The notes under the pieces were generated by a model that ran no database searches, was not told the origin of the DNA, and saw nothing but the letters and a program-made list of their open reading frames with translations. A stretch of DNA of 13,235 bases from an uncultured Prosthecobacter sp. (GTDB taxonomy: Bacteria > Verrucomicrobiota > Verrucomicrobiia > Verrucomicrobiales > Verrucomicrobiaceae): contig CALDGV010000429.1 in assembly GCA_937941745.1 (NCBI GenBank), positions 1-13,235 of the forward strand, given 5' to 3'. Of this stretch, positions 6,220 to 13,235 are shown piece by piece (the stretch's first letter is position 1; each line of letters begins with the position of its first letter). The position numbers were made by a program, and so were the translations under genes.

Positions 6220-8934
6220 TCATCGCCGCTTTGCCTTCGCAAAGCGGCTCTGACGATCCACAGGCAGCATCTCCGCAGGCGCTTCAGCACTGGCAGCGGC
6301 CACCGTTGGTGGAGTCGTCGGAGCTGGAGCCATTTCATTCCGTCTGCGGCGATGCTCCTGCGCAGCATCGGTGAGCTTTACCGACCTACGCCGGCGCCAG
6401 CCCGTCCAGGCCCACCCGGGCATCTGCCAGCCCGTGCGCGTCACCAAAGCCTCGATGAGCATCAGCGCGAGCGCCGCCAGAAGCAGTTGCGGTTGCAGGT
6501 CGGCGAAGCGGGTGACCTTGGGGCTGCGCCAGGCCTGGCTCAGGTCCAGCAGCTCGCGGCCACCGCTGGCCTGGGAAGTGTGGCGCAGATCTTCCGTGCG
6601 GGCTTCATCAAAGGCCCACTCCGTGCTGCTGCCGAGCAGCGTGGGGCCGAAGCTGAGCGCCGCTCCTCCGAACTGCACGGCCCCGCGCACCATCTCGCCC
6701 TCGGTCAGCGTCACGCCGGCCTGATAATGACCAGGTGAAAGGCGCTCCCAGGCAAGTTCGTGCATGCCGGAGGCATCGCTGCCATGCGCCATGAGGATGC
6801 GCGGAGGCCGGGCCTGAAGCTTTGGCTCCCATTCAGCATCATGCATCAGGTCGAGCGTGAGCTGGCGGCCTTCCAAACGATGCTTCAGGCCGATGCCGGG
6901 CGGCAGCTGTTCTCCCATGAGCCAGCGCACGAGGGTTTGCAGAAAGTCACCATACTTCGGCCAGGCACGGACTTTGGCCGAATGCTCCCCGCCAAGGGCA
7001 AAGCTGACAGCGGCGGTGCGCCCGATGCCACGCTGGCCGAAGGCAACAAGCGGAGCAGCATATTCGTCCTTCGTGATGAGCCCCTGGCTGGCCCAGTCGC
7101 GCAGGTAGCTGAGGTTGTAGCCATCGGCCTCGGGCAGCCAGTCGAGCGTCTGACCGCTGATCTCGAACCACCCACCTGCTGGCTGTGTTTTCACCGGATC
7201 GGTGATGAAGACACTGCGCGCCACGGCCACCGTTTCCTGGCTGAAGATGCTTGGGAGTTCCTCGGCCTTGTCGGTGAAGAAAAGCCTTCCCTTGCCACGC
7301 TGGGCGATGTCTTGCAGCAGCGCGGCATCGGCATCGCTGCGCGTGCCCAGCGCGATGACGCTGACCGTGCCGCTGCCTGCGATGATCTCGTCGATGAGGC
7401 GCTGGTAGTCGCCGGGCTCTTCGGAGTCATTGGCATCGGAGAAAAGGATGATGTGCCGCTGACCAGCCGGAGCCGTTTTCAACTGGTCCCAGGCCGCCTT
7501 CAATCCTTCATAAACATAAATGCCGCCACCCGTGCTTTCGATGCGGCGTACGGCGCGCTCCATCTTCTCGCGATTCGGCCCCACTTGCTGCAGCGGCACC
7601 ATCTCATGCGCGCTGCTGTCCACAGCGAAGACGGTGAGCAGGTCCTGCGCACCGAGGTAGCGGATGGCATTGCCCGCACCTTCATCGGCGAGCTGCATTT
7701 TGGTAAAGCCATTCGCCACGGTCATTCCCATGCTGCCACTGCGGTCCATGACGATCGCCAGCGCCACCATCAGCTGGCGATGCTCCTGCTTCATCTCCAT
7801 CGACACCGGCAGCAGCGGATCTAGGGCCGACTCGAAGTAGCCGCCTGCAGCAAAGCTCTTCTTGCCACCCGCCATCAGCAGGCTGCCGCCCTGCTCCCGC
7901 ACATAAAAGTCGAGCGCACGCAGGAAGTCGGCGGGCATCTCAAAGGCAGGGACATTGTTGAAAATGACGCATTTGACTCCCGAAAGCTGGCCTGGGCGGA
8001 TGCCGCGAAGCTCCGTCACTGTTTCGACCGTGAAACCCTGCCTCTGCAGTGCCTGAGCCACGGGATCATTGAGATACGAGGTCAGCAGAAGCACGCGCGG
8101 ACCTCCAGCGATCTCAATCATGGCCTCGTGGCGGTTGTTTCCCGGATGCGCATCGGTTTCAGGCTGGATGAAGGCCTCGTAATGCGCCACGCCCGCACGG
8201 GCCAGCCGGTCGGTGAAACGCAGCCTTCCGGTGCCGAGCAGAACTTCCACGTCCGCACGCTTCAGCTCCTGCCCATCGCGCAGGAGGCTCAACGGCACTC
8301 TGCCATCGCGCGTGCTCTTCACCTCCACCTCGATCATGAAGGGCTCGCCGAGCTGCGATCGCGAAGGCATCCGCAGCGCTGCCACGCGGAAGTCCGTCGG
8401 CTCAGGATCACGCACGAGCCGGTAGTCCAGCTCCACGCCCTGACGCGTCAGCTTTTCCGCAATGCCTGTCAGCGGCTCCGTGGAGTAGCCATCGGTAAAG
8501 GCCAGCACTCGCACCGGGCGCTCCCTGCCCTCCTTCTGAGCCCAGGCCAGCGCCTGGCTGATGGCAAGCCCAGTTTGGGTCGAGTGCCGGTTCCGCTCAT
8601 AAAGCTCGGCTCCTTCCGCCCCACGGCGCATGACCTCGGCGGCATAGTTCAGGTAAAAGAGGCGGTCATTCGGTCCGCGATGCCGCTCCAGCAGCTTTTC
8701 CCATTCCGGCAGCCCCTTCGCCATCGGCTTCTCCACCGACGCCGAAGAATCCAGCAGGACCCACAGGTCGATGCCATCCTGCAGACGACGCCATTGAGGT
8801 TCCGTCAAAGCCACGGTGATCAGCACCAGCAGCATCAGGCGGAGCGGCTTGAAAAGCCCCAGCCGCGACAGCATCCACCCCACCAGCAGAAGCACCGGCA
8901 GCAGTGCGAGCCATTCAGGGTGAAGCAGGGTCAT
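6220..8934 (-). CDS. Membrane protein with two VWA domains flanking a glutamine-amidotransferase-like domain
   Basis: The protein has 904 residues. Two N-terminal membrane helices (about 8-24 and 30-45) precede a first VWA domain with a complete metal-site motif D62-S-S-A-S66 and AFTDGYS at 145-151. A beta-rich segment (about 185-275) follows, then a Rossmann-like, glutamine-amidotransferase-like domain (about 279-378: RVLLLTSY, FYVREQGGSLLMAGG). A second VWA domain (about 390-580) has D397-R-S-G-S401 and LFSDAND. After more beta-rich sequence there is a C-terminal helix (813-832), then a basic, Pro/Ala-rich tail. The plan resembles Bat-type and other PVC VWA membrane proteins, in which metal-bound VWA domains hold protein partners. 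I infer a scaffold role in the envelope; no enzyme residues are evident. The ATG at 8934 is chosen because it places the membrane helices at the N-terminus; a GTG at 8997 would add 21 polar residues. No clear ribosome site is seen. Confidence 0.9.
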   Translation of the reverse strand: MTLLHPEWLALLPVLLLVGWMLSRLGLFKPLRLMLLVLITVALTEPQWRRLQDGIDLWVLLDSSASVEKPMAKGLPEWEKLLERHRGPNDRLFYLNYAAEVMRRGAEGAELYERNRHSTQTGLAISQALAWAQKEGRERPVRVLAFTDGYSTEPLTGIAEKLTRQGVELDYRLVRDPEPTDFRVAALRMPSRSQLGEPFMIEVEVKSTRDGRVPLSLLRDGQELKRADVEVLLGTGRLRFTDRLARAGVAHYEAFIQPETDAHPGNNRHEAMIEIAGGPRVLLLTSYLNDPVAQALQRQGFTVETVTELRGIRPGQLSGVKCVIFNNVPAFEMPADFLRALDFYVREQGGSLLMAGGKKSFAAGGYFESALDPLLPVSMEMKQEHRQLMVALAIVMDRSGSMGMTVANGFTKMQLADEGAGNAIRYLGAQDLLTVFAVDSSAHEMVPLQQVGPNREKMERAVRRIESTGGGIYVYEGLKAAWDQLKTAPAGQRHIILFSDANDSEEPGDYQRLIDEIIAGSGTVSVIALGTRSDADAALLQDIAQRGKGRLFFTDKAEELPSIFSQETVAVARSVFITDPVKTQPAGGWFEISGQTLDWLPEADGYNLSYLRDWASQGLITKDEYAAPLVAFGQRGIGRTAAVSFALGGEHSAKVRAWPKYGDFLQTLVRWLMGEQLPPGIGLKHRLEGRQLTLDLMHDAEWEPKLQARPPRILMAHGSDASGMHELAWERLSPGHYQAGVTLTEGEMVRGAVQFGGAALSFGPTLLGSSTEWAFDEARTEDLRHTSQASGGRELLDLSQAWRSPKVTRFADLQPQLLLAALALMLIEALVTRTGWQMPGWAWTGWRRRRSVKLTDAAQEHRRRRNEMAPAPTTPPTVAAASAEAPAEMLPVDRQSRFAKAKRR
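6225..6248. terminator. Perfect 10-bp hairpin at the convergent gene junction
   Basis: GCCGCTTTGC and GCAAAGCGGC form a perfect 10-bp stem around a 4-base loop. It starts 33 bases after the stop of the ceramidase-family gene. It also encodes most of the last codons of the VWA gene, whose stop is at 6222-6220. There is no T-run on either strand, so it is not a standard intrinsic terminator. It may act as a bidirectional end or a transcript-stabilising hairpin. The symmetry is clear; the role is inferred. Confidence 0.45.
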
Positions 8935-9108
8935 CTGTCGTGATTTATCCAGGAAGCGGGGATCCGTCCATCCTGGAAGAGATCTTGGCAGGACCACCCC
9001 TTAACCCATGCGGGCTCTTTTCGCAGTCTCGGGCCTTACCCCGGCTTTTTTGTTTACCGCATCTTTCCCAAGGCCAAGTCGGCGACTACCCTTCAATCCT
9101 TTTGGAGG
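8935..9108. other. Divergent intergenic region
   Basis: This 174-bp gap separates the start of the VWA gene from the start of the phosphoethanolamine-transferase-like gene, so promoters for both should lie here. It contains a small AT-rich patch with a six-T run (9046-9051) after a CGGG/CCCG 4-bp inverted repeat. I could not identify a convincing -35/-10 pair in either direction. Confidence 0.5.
9104..9108 (+). promoter_or_regulatory. Strong Shine-Dalgarno GGAGG touching an ATG
   Basis: GGAGG ends directly before the ATG at 9109, with no spacer, which is too close for normal initiation at that ATG. Within the same frame an ATT at 9115 (six bases away) and a GTG at 9124 (15 bases away) are alternatives. 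The site is strong, but the start codon it serves is uncertain. Confidence 0.5.
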
Positions 9109-10728
9109 ATGAGCATTGGATCTGTGAAGTTACCTGAACCCCGCTGGCGAGCCTTTCTGGCCTCATGGGCCGGATTGTGCGCCAGTGCGCTGGCGGCCAG
9201 CTTCCTCCTCTTCGGAAGCTTCCTTCCCTACCGGCTTCGGGAGGCTTCGCTGAACGGACTCACCGGCTGTCTGGTGATCCTGGTCTGCCATCTTTCGGCA
9301 CTGACCGCCCCGCTGCTGATCCTGCAGATGCACCGTTCCTGGCGGCGGCATGGGCTGATGGCCGCCGCCTTCATCCTGCTGTTTTTTGAATCCTCCGTCT
9401 TTCGCGCCACCAGCGCCGCATCCGGCTTTTACGATTACCTGAACCTCGCCAACGCGGCAGGCAGCTTTTCCAACGCGGTTGATCAATACGGCGCGGATGC
9501 TGTGCGCGCCCTCGTGGCAGTGCTCAGCCTCTTCGGTATCCTGACATGGCTTCGCCGCATGAGCCTCCGCTCAGGCTCCAGCCTGCAACCCTTCCTGTCC
9601 CCCATGCCGCTGCTGAAGCCGGGCTGGCTGCTCGGCCTCAGCGCACTGGCCTGCTGCCTAGGCTTCTGCGGCTCCTTCTACCTTCGTGGTCACATGGCCA
9701 CGCGCGGCCTCACTCCTGGCTACGGGCTGCCGGTCTCCCTCTCCCTCAGCGCTCTGGATGACGTCCTCAGCGAGCCCCCGCCTACGGCTCGCCAGGTGCC
9801 GGTGCGTCCCTCAGGCAGCCGCCACATCCTCTTCATCATTGATGAGTCGGTGCAGTACGATGTGTTCGCGGAGCTCTGGAGCAGGTCGCCCGCCGCAGCC
9901 AAACTGCCTCCGCCCCTGCCAATGCTCAGCTACGCCAACAGCTCCGCCGCCAGCAACGCCATGCTCCGCCATGCCTGTGATCCCCGCTGGCCGGACCGCT
10001 GCCTGAAGGGCGACAGCATGCTCGGCAAGGCCAGGGCCGCAGGCTACCGCGTGATCTTTTATGACCTTCAAAAGGTGCTGCAGCGCCGTGACAACTACTT
10101 CGGCAACCTGGAGCAAAGCCAGCTCGACCTGCATCGCACCTACGATCCCACGGACCGCCGTGCCGACCTGCTCAGCCTGCCCGACCTCATCCGCGACCTT
10201 CAACCAGATCTGCCTCCCACCTTCATCCTCATGAACAAGCGCGGCTCCCATTTCCGCTACGAAACCAACTTCACCCCCGATCAGGCCCGCCCAGGCGAGC
10301 CCGCCTACCATACCTCCGTGCGCATCCACAGCGTCGAATTCCTTGAGCGCCTTGTGCAAAGCGGCGTGCTGGACCACACCGCCCTCTACTTCACCTCCGA
10401 CCACGGCCAGGACTGGAGGGAAAAAGTGCCCCACGGCACCACCGTTCCTGCCTTTGCCTCACGTGCCCAGTGGGAAGTTCCGGCCCTGGTTCACCGCCCC
10501 AGATCCAAAGGCCCGCCACAGGTGCCTGAAGGCTACTGGCTGAGCCATTTCCACCTCGCGGAAAGCCTGAACAACGACCTCGGCTACGATGATCCAGAGG
10601 TGTCCGGCATTGAGCAGGCCATGGACGAGCACTTCCTACTGAATCAGGACCACCAGGCGCTTTTTGTCTTTCCCTTCCGCACCCTCGGTCGCCAGCCCGC
10701 AACAAAGACCTGGGCTCGCCGCCGGTGA
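9109..10728 (+). CDS. Membrane phosphoethanolamine-transferase/sulfatase-like enzyme (EptA-like)
   Basis: The protein has up to 539 residues. Five membrane helices (about 14-38, 50-73, 82-99, 131-148 and 172-192) precede a periplasmic alkaline-phosphatase-fold domain (about 237-525), the plan of EptA/OpgB-type transferases. These move phosphoethanolamine from phosphatidylethanolamine to lipid A or other glycans. Metal ligands can be placed: Glu246 in LFIIDESV, Asp431/His432 in YFTSDHGQ, and His381 in the typical MNKRGSHFRYE. The nucleophile, a Thr in EptA, would here be Ser278 or Ser279 in SYANSSAASNAML. Paired cysteines (Cys290/Cys298) could form a disulfide as in EptA relatives. The likely acceptor is LPS, but this is inference. 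The start is uncertain by a few residues because a strong Shine-Dalgarno sequence touches the ATG. The neighbours are a divergent VWA gene and a convergent heme protein gene. Confidence 0.87.
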   Translation: MSIGSVKLPEPRWRAFLASWAGLCASALAASFLLFGSFLPYRLREASLNGLTGCLVILVCHLSALTAPLLILQMHRSWRRHGLMAAAFILLFFESSVFRATSAASGFYDYLNLANAAGSFSNAVDQYGADAVRALVAVLSLFGILTWLRRMSLRSGSSLQPFLSPMPLLKPGWLLGLSALACCLGFCGSFYLRGHMATRGLTPGYGLPVSLSLSALDDVLSEPPPTARQVPVRPSGSRHILFIIDESVQYDVFAELWSRSPAAAKLPPPLPMLSYANSSAASNAMLRHACDPRWPDRCLKGDSMLGKARAAGYRVIFYDLQKVLQRRDNYFGNLEQSQLDLHRTYDPTDRRADLLSLPDLIRDLQPDLPPTFILMNKRGSHFRYETNFTPDQARPGEPAYHTSVRIHSVEFLERLVQSGVLDHTALYFTSDHGQDWREKVPHGTTVPAFASRAQWEVPALVHRPRSKGPPQVPEGYWLSHFHLAESLNNDLGYDDPEVSGIEQAMDEHFLLNQDHQALFVFPFRTLGRQPATKTWARRR

Positions 10729-10761
10729 AGACGGCGCACACAGGCACAAGGCATCCACAGC

Positions 10762-13235
10762 CTACTTTTTCTCCAGCCTCACATAATCGAGGCCGACCAT
10801 GTTCGACGGCACCGCGTCTGGATTCGGCGGTGCGAGGGTGAAGGTGAGTTCGTGCTCGCCAGCGGTGAGTTCGTGCGTGCCCCATTCTTTTTCGCCGGTG
10901 TGGATGACCTTGGGTGAGTTGTAGCCATCGAAACTCGATGCCACGGGCTTGCCGTCGAGAGCGATGCTCACCACGCCGTAGTCGCGGGCCATCGTGAGAG
11001 CGCCGTAAAGCGTGTACTTGCCGGCTTCTTTGACGGGAATGGCCAGCGTGAGCTTTTGATCCGGCTTGCCGCCCGTCCACCAAAGTTGCGCCGCGCCGCT
11101 CCAATCGCTGCCAAAGCCACCCATGCCTTGCTTGCCGGTCTTGCCGCCGGTGATTTCGAGAATCTTCATCGTTTCGCCCTCGATCGCACCTTCGACGGTC
11201 TTCGCGGGACCTTTGGCTGCGCCACCTGCCGCGCCACTCTGTAAATACTTCACCAGATCGATCACCATCTCCGGCTGCAAGGCATCAAAGAGCCCTTCCG
11301 GCATCGTGCTCAGCTTCGAGACCTCGCGCTTGGCGATGTCCGCCTGCGGCAGCGTGAACTCGACACCGCCCATCATGGCGATCTTCACGGCGGCGGGGTT
11401 TTCATCTTTGATGACGCCGCTCATCACGCGGCCGTCCTTCATGGTGAAAAGATTGAGCTGGTAGGCCTTGCCGATGACCGCGTTCGGATCGAGCACGTTT
11501 TCGAGCAGGTAGTTCAAATCGGCGCGATTGCTGCCGGTGATGTCGGGGCCGACGTTTTGGCCTTCGCCGAAGAGTTTGTGGCATGCCCCACAGGTCGCCA
11601 TGAAGAGCATCTTGCCCTTCGCGAGATCGCCTTTCGCCAGCGCGGCGGGTGTGAGCAGTGCTTTGTATTTCTTCGTGCGCTCAACGAGATCCGCCTTTGG
11701 CGCGTTCACATCACCCCAGGCGGATTTGATCAAGGTGTTGATCTCCGCGTCGTCGAAGGCGGTGAGCTGTCGCACCAAAAACGGCGACAAAGCCGTCGCA
11801 GGCACGGTTTTGGCCTCCACGGCCTTCAAGAGCGCTTTCGAGCCTTCTTTGGTCGAGGCGAGCGTGTTCACCGCATCGGGCAATTCGTTCGCGGAAAGCT
11901 TCGGCAGTGCCGCGCCGAGGATTTTCGGCGTTTCGGCGTCTTTGAGCGAAGCAAGCGCCTGGATGGCCTGTCGGCGAAGGGAGGCCGGTGAGTCGTTGGA
12001 GACGATCGTGAGCAGGATTTTGGCCGTGGCGGCATCTTTGGCCTGCAACAGCACCTTCAAGGCGCTTTCACGCGCCGCCGTGCCCGCGGCCGCGAGGGCG
12101 AGTTGATCGCGGAAGTGCTTCAAAGCGGCCTCGATGCCCATGTGGGCTTCGAGCTCGAGCAGGAGCGCTGCCTCGGACGTTGGAGTGGAGGCTTTAGCCG
12201 AGGATTGGGGCTTTCCAGAGTCGGCTGAAGCCTGGACTCCAACCAAGCTCTCGCGCATCTGGGGCCAGTTCGCTGGCGCAGAGACTTTGCTGCCTCCACG
12301 AGCCGCCTGCACGACCGCGGTGAGCAAATTCTGCCGCAGCGTCGCGTCCTTCGACTCCGCCGCGAGCTTGAGCAGCCCTTGAATGCCCGCCTCCTCGCCC
12401 GCCAGTCGGCGATAGATGAACTCGGTGACCTTCGGCATCTTCGACACCTTCGCGAGCTGCAACCCCACCGCCGCATCCGCCGCCACCACCGGCTCGATGC
12501 CATACCAGATGAGCAGCGGGATCATCGGATCTTCCGCGTCCTCGCTGTGCTTGAGGAGGGCGGTGGCGAGGTCTTTGCGTTGATCTTGAGGGATGCGTTG
12601 AAGCGCGGAGGCGAGTTCGCGGCGGACGATGGGAGATGTCTCTGAAGCTGCCCTACTGCTAAGACGCTGAGCTCTTGCCACCCAATTGTCTTTAATGATC
12701 CATTCGTATTCTGTTTTCACCAAATCCATGCTCATCAAGAGTCGAACCGCCAAGACTCGTATGCGCTCGTCTTGGGACTCAAGAGCAGCGATTTCACGGA
12801 TGGGAACGATCTTGGGATCTCGGTTTAGATAATAGCCGCTAAGACCGACACAGTGCTTCAAGAGAAGGGCTTTAGGCGTTGCTTGGGGTATCGCACGAAT
12901 CAGATGATCGCTTTGCAGTTCCTTTGTGTAAAAGGCTCGATCCATCAGCACCTGCCTCGCCATTCTGGAGAACCACTCATTTTTGGTCTGCACTGCGAGC
13001 CGGGCTAGTTTCTCATCCGGTTCCTTCACGAGATCGAACGGAGCCTTGGGGAAGTCGGAATTGTCGGACAGGTCCGACCTGTCTGACGTGCTGGGCGGCC
13101 CGGCATACGTCACGCGGTAAATCCGCCCATTGCTCCGATCCCAATGCTCCACGGCGCCACTGCCGCGATGGCAGATTTGCTGATCGGACCAATCACTCAC
13201 ATACAGCGCCCCATCCGGGCCGACTTTTTGCGTGA
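10762..13235 (-). CDS. PVC-type dehydrogenase/HEAT-like/cytochrome c protein, N-terminus cut by window edge
   Basis: The frame is open to the window edge, giving about 823 residues of a longer protein. At the edge GPDGALYVSDW and GRIYRVTY are the end of a beta-propeller of the membrane-bound dehydrogenase type (TIGR02604). A long helical-repeat region follows. A TIGR02603-type heme module has CGACH at 11592-11578 (Cys, Cys and axial His) and a plausible axial Met in STMPEGL. A C-terminal beta-rich domain of about 130 residues (ending VGLDYVRLEKK) may bind carbohydrate or be structural. Such proteins are thought to be secreted sugar or alcohol dehydrogenases passing electrons to their own c-type heme. 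A GTG at 13200 is inside the propeller and is not the start. Two repeat-like inserts (12179-12243 and 13051-13087) and a low-GC tract lie within the gene. Confidence 0.92.
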   Translation of the reverse strand, partial: TQKVGPDGALYVSDWSDQQICHRGSGAVEHWDRSNGRIYRVTYAGPPSTSDRSDLSDNSDFPKAPFDLVKEPDEKLARLAVQTKNEWFSRMARQVLMDRAFYTKELQSDHLIRAIPQATPKALLLKHCVGLSGYYLNRDPKIVPIREIAALESQDERIRVLAVRLLMSMDLVKTEYEWIIKDNWVARAQRLSSRAASETSPIVRRELASALQRIPQDQRKDLATALLKHSEDAEDPMIPLLIWYGIEPVVAADAAVGLQLAKVSKMPKVTEFIYRRLAGEEAGIQGLLKLAAESKDATLRQNLLTAVVQAARGGSKVSAPANWPQMRESLVGVQASADSGKPQSSAKASTPTSEAALLLELEAHMGIEAALKHFRDQLALAAAGTAARESALKVLLQAKDAATAKILLTIVSNDSPASLRRQAIQALASLKDAETPKILGAALPKLSANELPDAVNTLASTKEGSKALLKAVEAKTVPATALSPFLVRQLTAFDDAEINTLIKSAWGDVNAPKADLVERTKKYKALLTPAALAKGDLAKGKMLFMATCGACHKLFGEGQNVGPDITGSNRADLNYLLENVLDPNAVIGKAYQLNLFTMKDGRVMSGVIKDENPAAVKIAMMGGVEFTLPQADIAKREVSKLSTMPEGLFDALQPEMVIDLVKYLQSGAAGGAAKGPAKTVEGAIEGETMKILEITGGKTGKQGMGGFGSDWSGAAQLWWTGGKPDQKLTLAIPVKEAGKYTLYGALTMARDYGVVSIALDGKPVASSFDGYNSPKVIHTGEKEWGTHELTAGEHELTFTLAPPNPDAVPSNMVGLDYVRLEKK
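12179..12243. repeat. 65-bp imperfect palindrome inside the heme protein gene
   Basis: Arms 12179-12201 and 12221-12243 pair at 20 of 23 positions (two G/G mismatches and one T-G), with a further small stem in the centre. The arms read GTTGGAGT..AGGCTT.AGCCGA and its complement. It is read in frame, encoding a Ser/Ala-rich peptide (VGVQASADSGK then PQSSAKASTPT) between helical repeats. A non-conserved, low-complexity peptide made by a palindrome in a surface loop is what an inserted repeat element would give. Only one copy is in this window, so repeat status in the genome is inferred. Confidence 0.62.
13051..13087. repeat. 9-bp-period tandem repeat forming a 25-nt palindrome
   Basis: On the minus strand four units of the form TCnGACnnn run from 13086 to 13051 and encode SDR-SDL-SDN-SDF. 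Part of it, 13063-13087, is a 25-nt palindrome with a single base at the centre and 11 of 12 pairs matched (the other is G-T). It sits between the propeller end (GRIYRVTYAG) and the helical repeats of the heme protein, a linker position. Confidence 0.65.

Noticed and set aside
6352..8943. Rightward open frames (6352-6738, 6760-7824, 8128-8943) opposite the VWA gene
   Set aside because: They are shadows of the 904-residue minus-strand gene, with no recognisable domains.
9030..9051. CGGG/CCCG inverted repeat followed by six T as an intrinsic terminator
   Set aside because: The stem has only 4 bp, and the site lies upstream of two divergent genes where no transcript is expected to end.
13198..13200. 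GTG at 13200 as the start of the heme protein
   Set aside because: The frame continues to the window edge with TQKVGPDGALY, the conserved propeller sequence directly before VSDW, so the true start is outside the window.
1..13235. CRISPR array, phage genes, transposase, tRNA or rRNA
   Set aside because: I looked on both strands and saw no evenly spaced repeats, integrase or transposase motifs, or structural RNA sequences.

Overview
This window is high-GC DNA (40 of 60 bases are G or C in the stretches I counted, e.g. 5041-5100 and 12481-12540). It most likely comes from a Verrucomicrobiota bacterium of the Verrucomicrobium/Prosthecobacter kind. The strongest clue is the gene at the right edge. 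It joins the end of a sorbosone-dehydrogenase-like propeller, a helical-repeat region, a CxxCH cytochrome module and a C-terminal beta-rich domain, an architecture typical of the Pirellula/Verrucomicrobium group. The two-VWA membrane protein, the ceramidase-family secreted protein and the scarcity of Shine-Dalgarno sequences fit the same group. The coding density is very high: eight protein genes, no gap above 175 bases, and no rRNA, tRNA, CRISPR or transposase that I can see.

Layout. Positions 1-3624 are a leftward cluster read in the order sensor kinase (2458-3624), sigma-54-type response regulator (896-2326), D-2-hydroxyacid dehydrogenase (1-877, cut by the window edge). A 139-bp divergent gap leads into a rightward cluster of three tightly packed genes: an L,D-transpeptidase lipoprotein (3764-4372), a one-domain rhodanese (4389-4727) and a secreted neutral-ceramidase-family hydrolase (4735-6192). 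Convergent to this, with 27 bp between stops and a perfect hairpin at the junction, lies a 904-residue membrane protein with two VWA domains (6220-8934). A 174-bp divergent gap separates it from a five-helix membrane phosphoethanolamine-transferase/sulfatase-like enzyme (9109-10728). This converges on the large PVC-type heme protein (10762-13235), which runs off the right edge.

How the genes relate. The kinase and regulator form an NtrB/NtrC-like phosphorelay that should switch on sigma-54 promoters. The dehydrogenase begins only 18 bp after the regulator and is probably co-transcribed. Much of the rest concerns the cell envelope: a peptidoglycan cross-link enzyme, a lipid amidase-like hydrolase, a lipid A/LPS head-group transferase-like enzyme and a Bat-like VWA protein. 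This is a shared theme, not a demonstrated pathway.

The most unusual signals are in the right-edge heme protein gene. Two repeat-like sequences of different kinds sit in frame inside its coding region: a 65-bp imperfect palindrome at 12179-12243, and a 9-bp-period repeat that folds into a 25-nt palindrome at 13051-13087. A clearly lower-GC tract (148 of 300 bases, 12661-12960) lies between them. I did not find a convincing new defence or mobile system.
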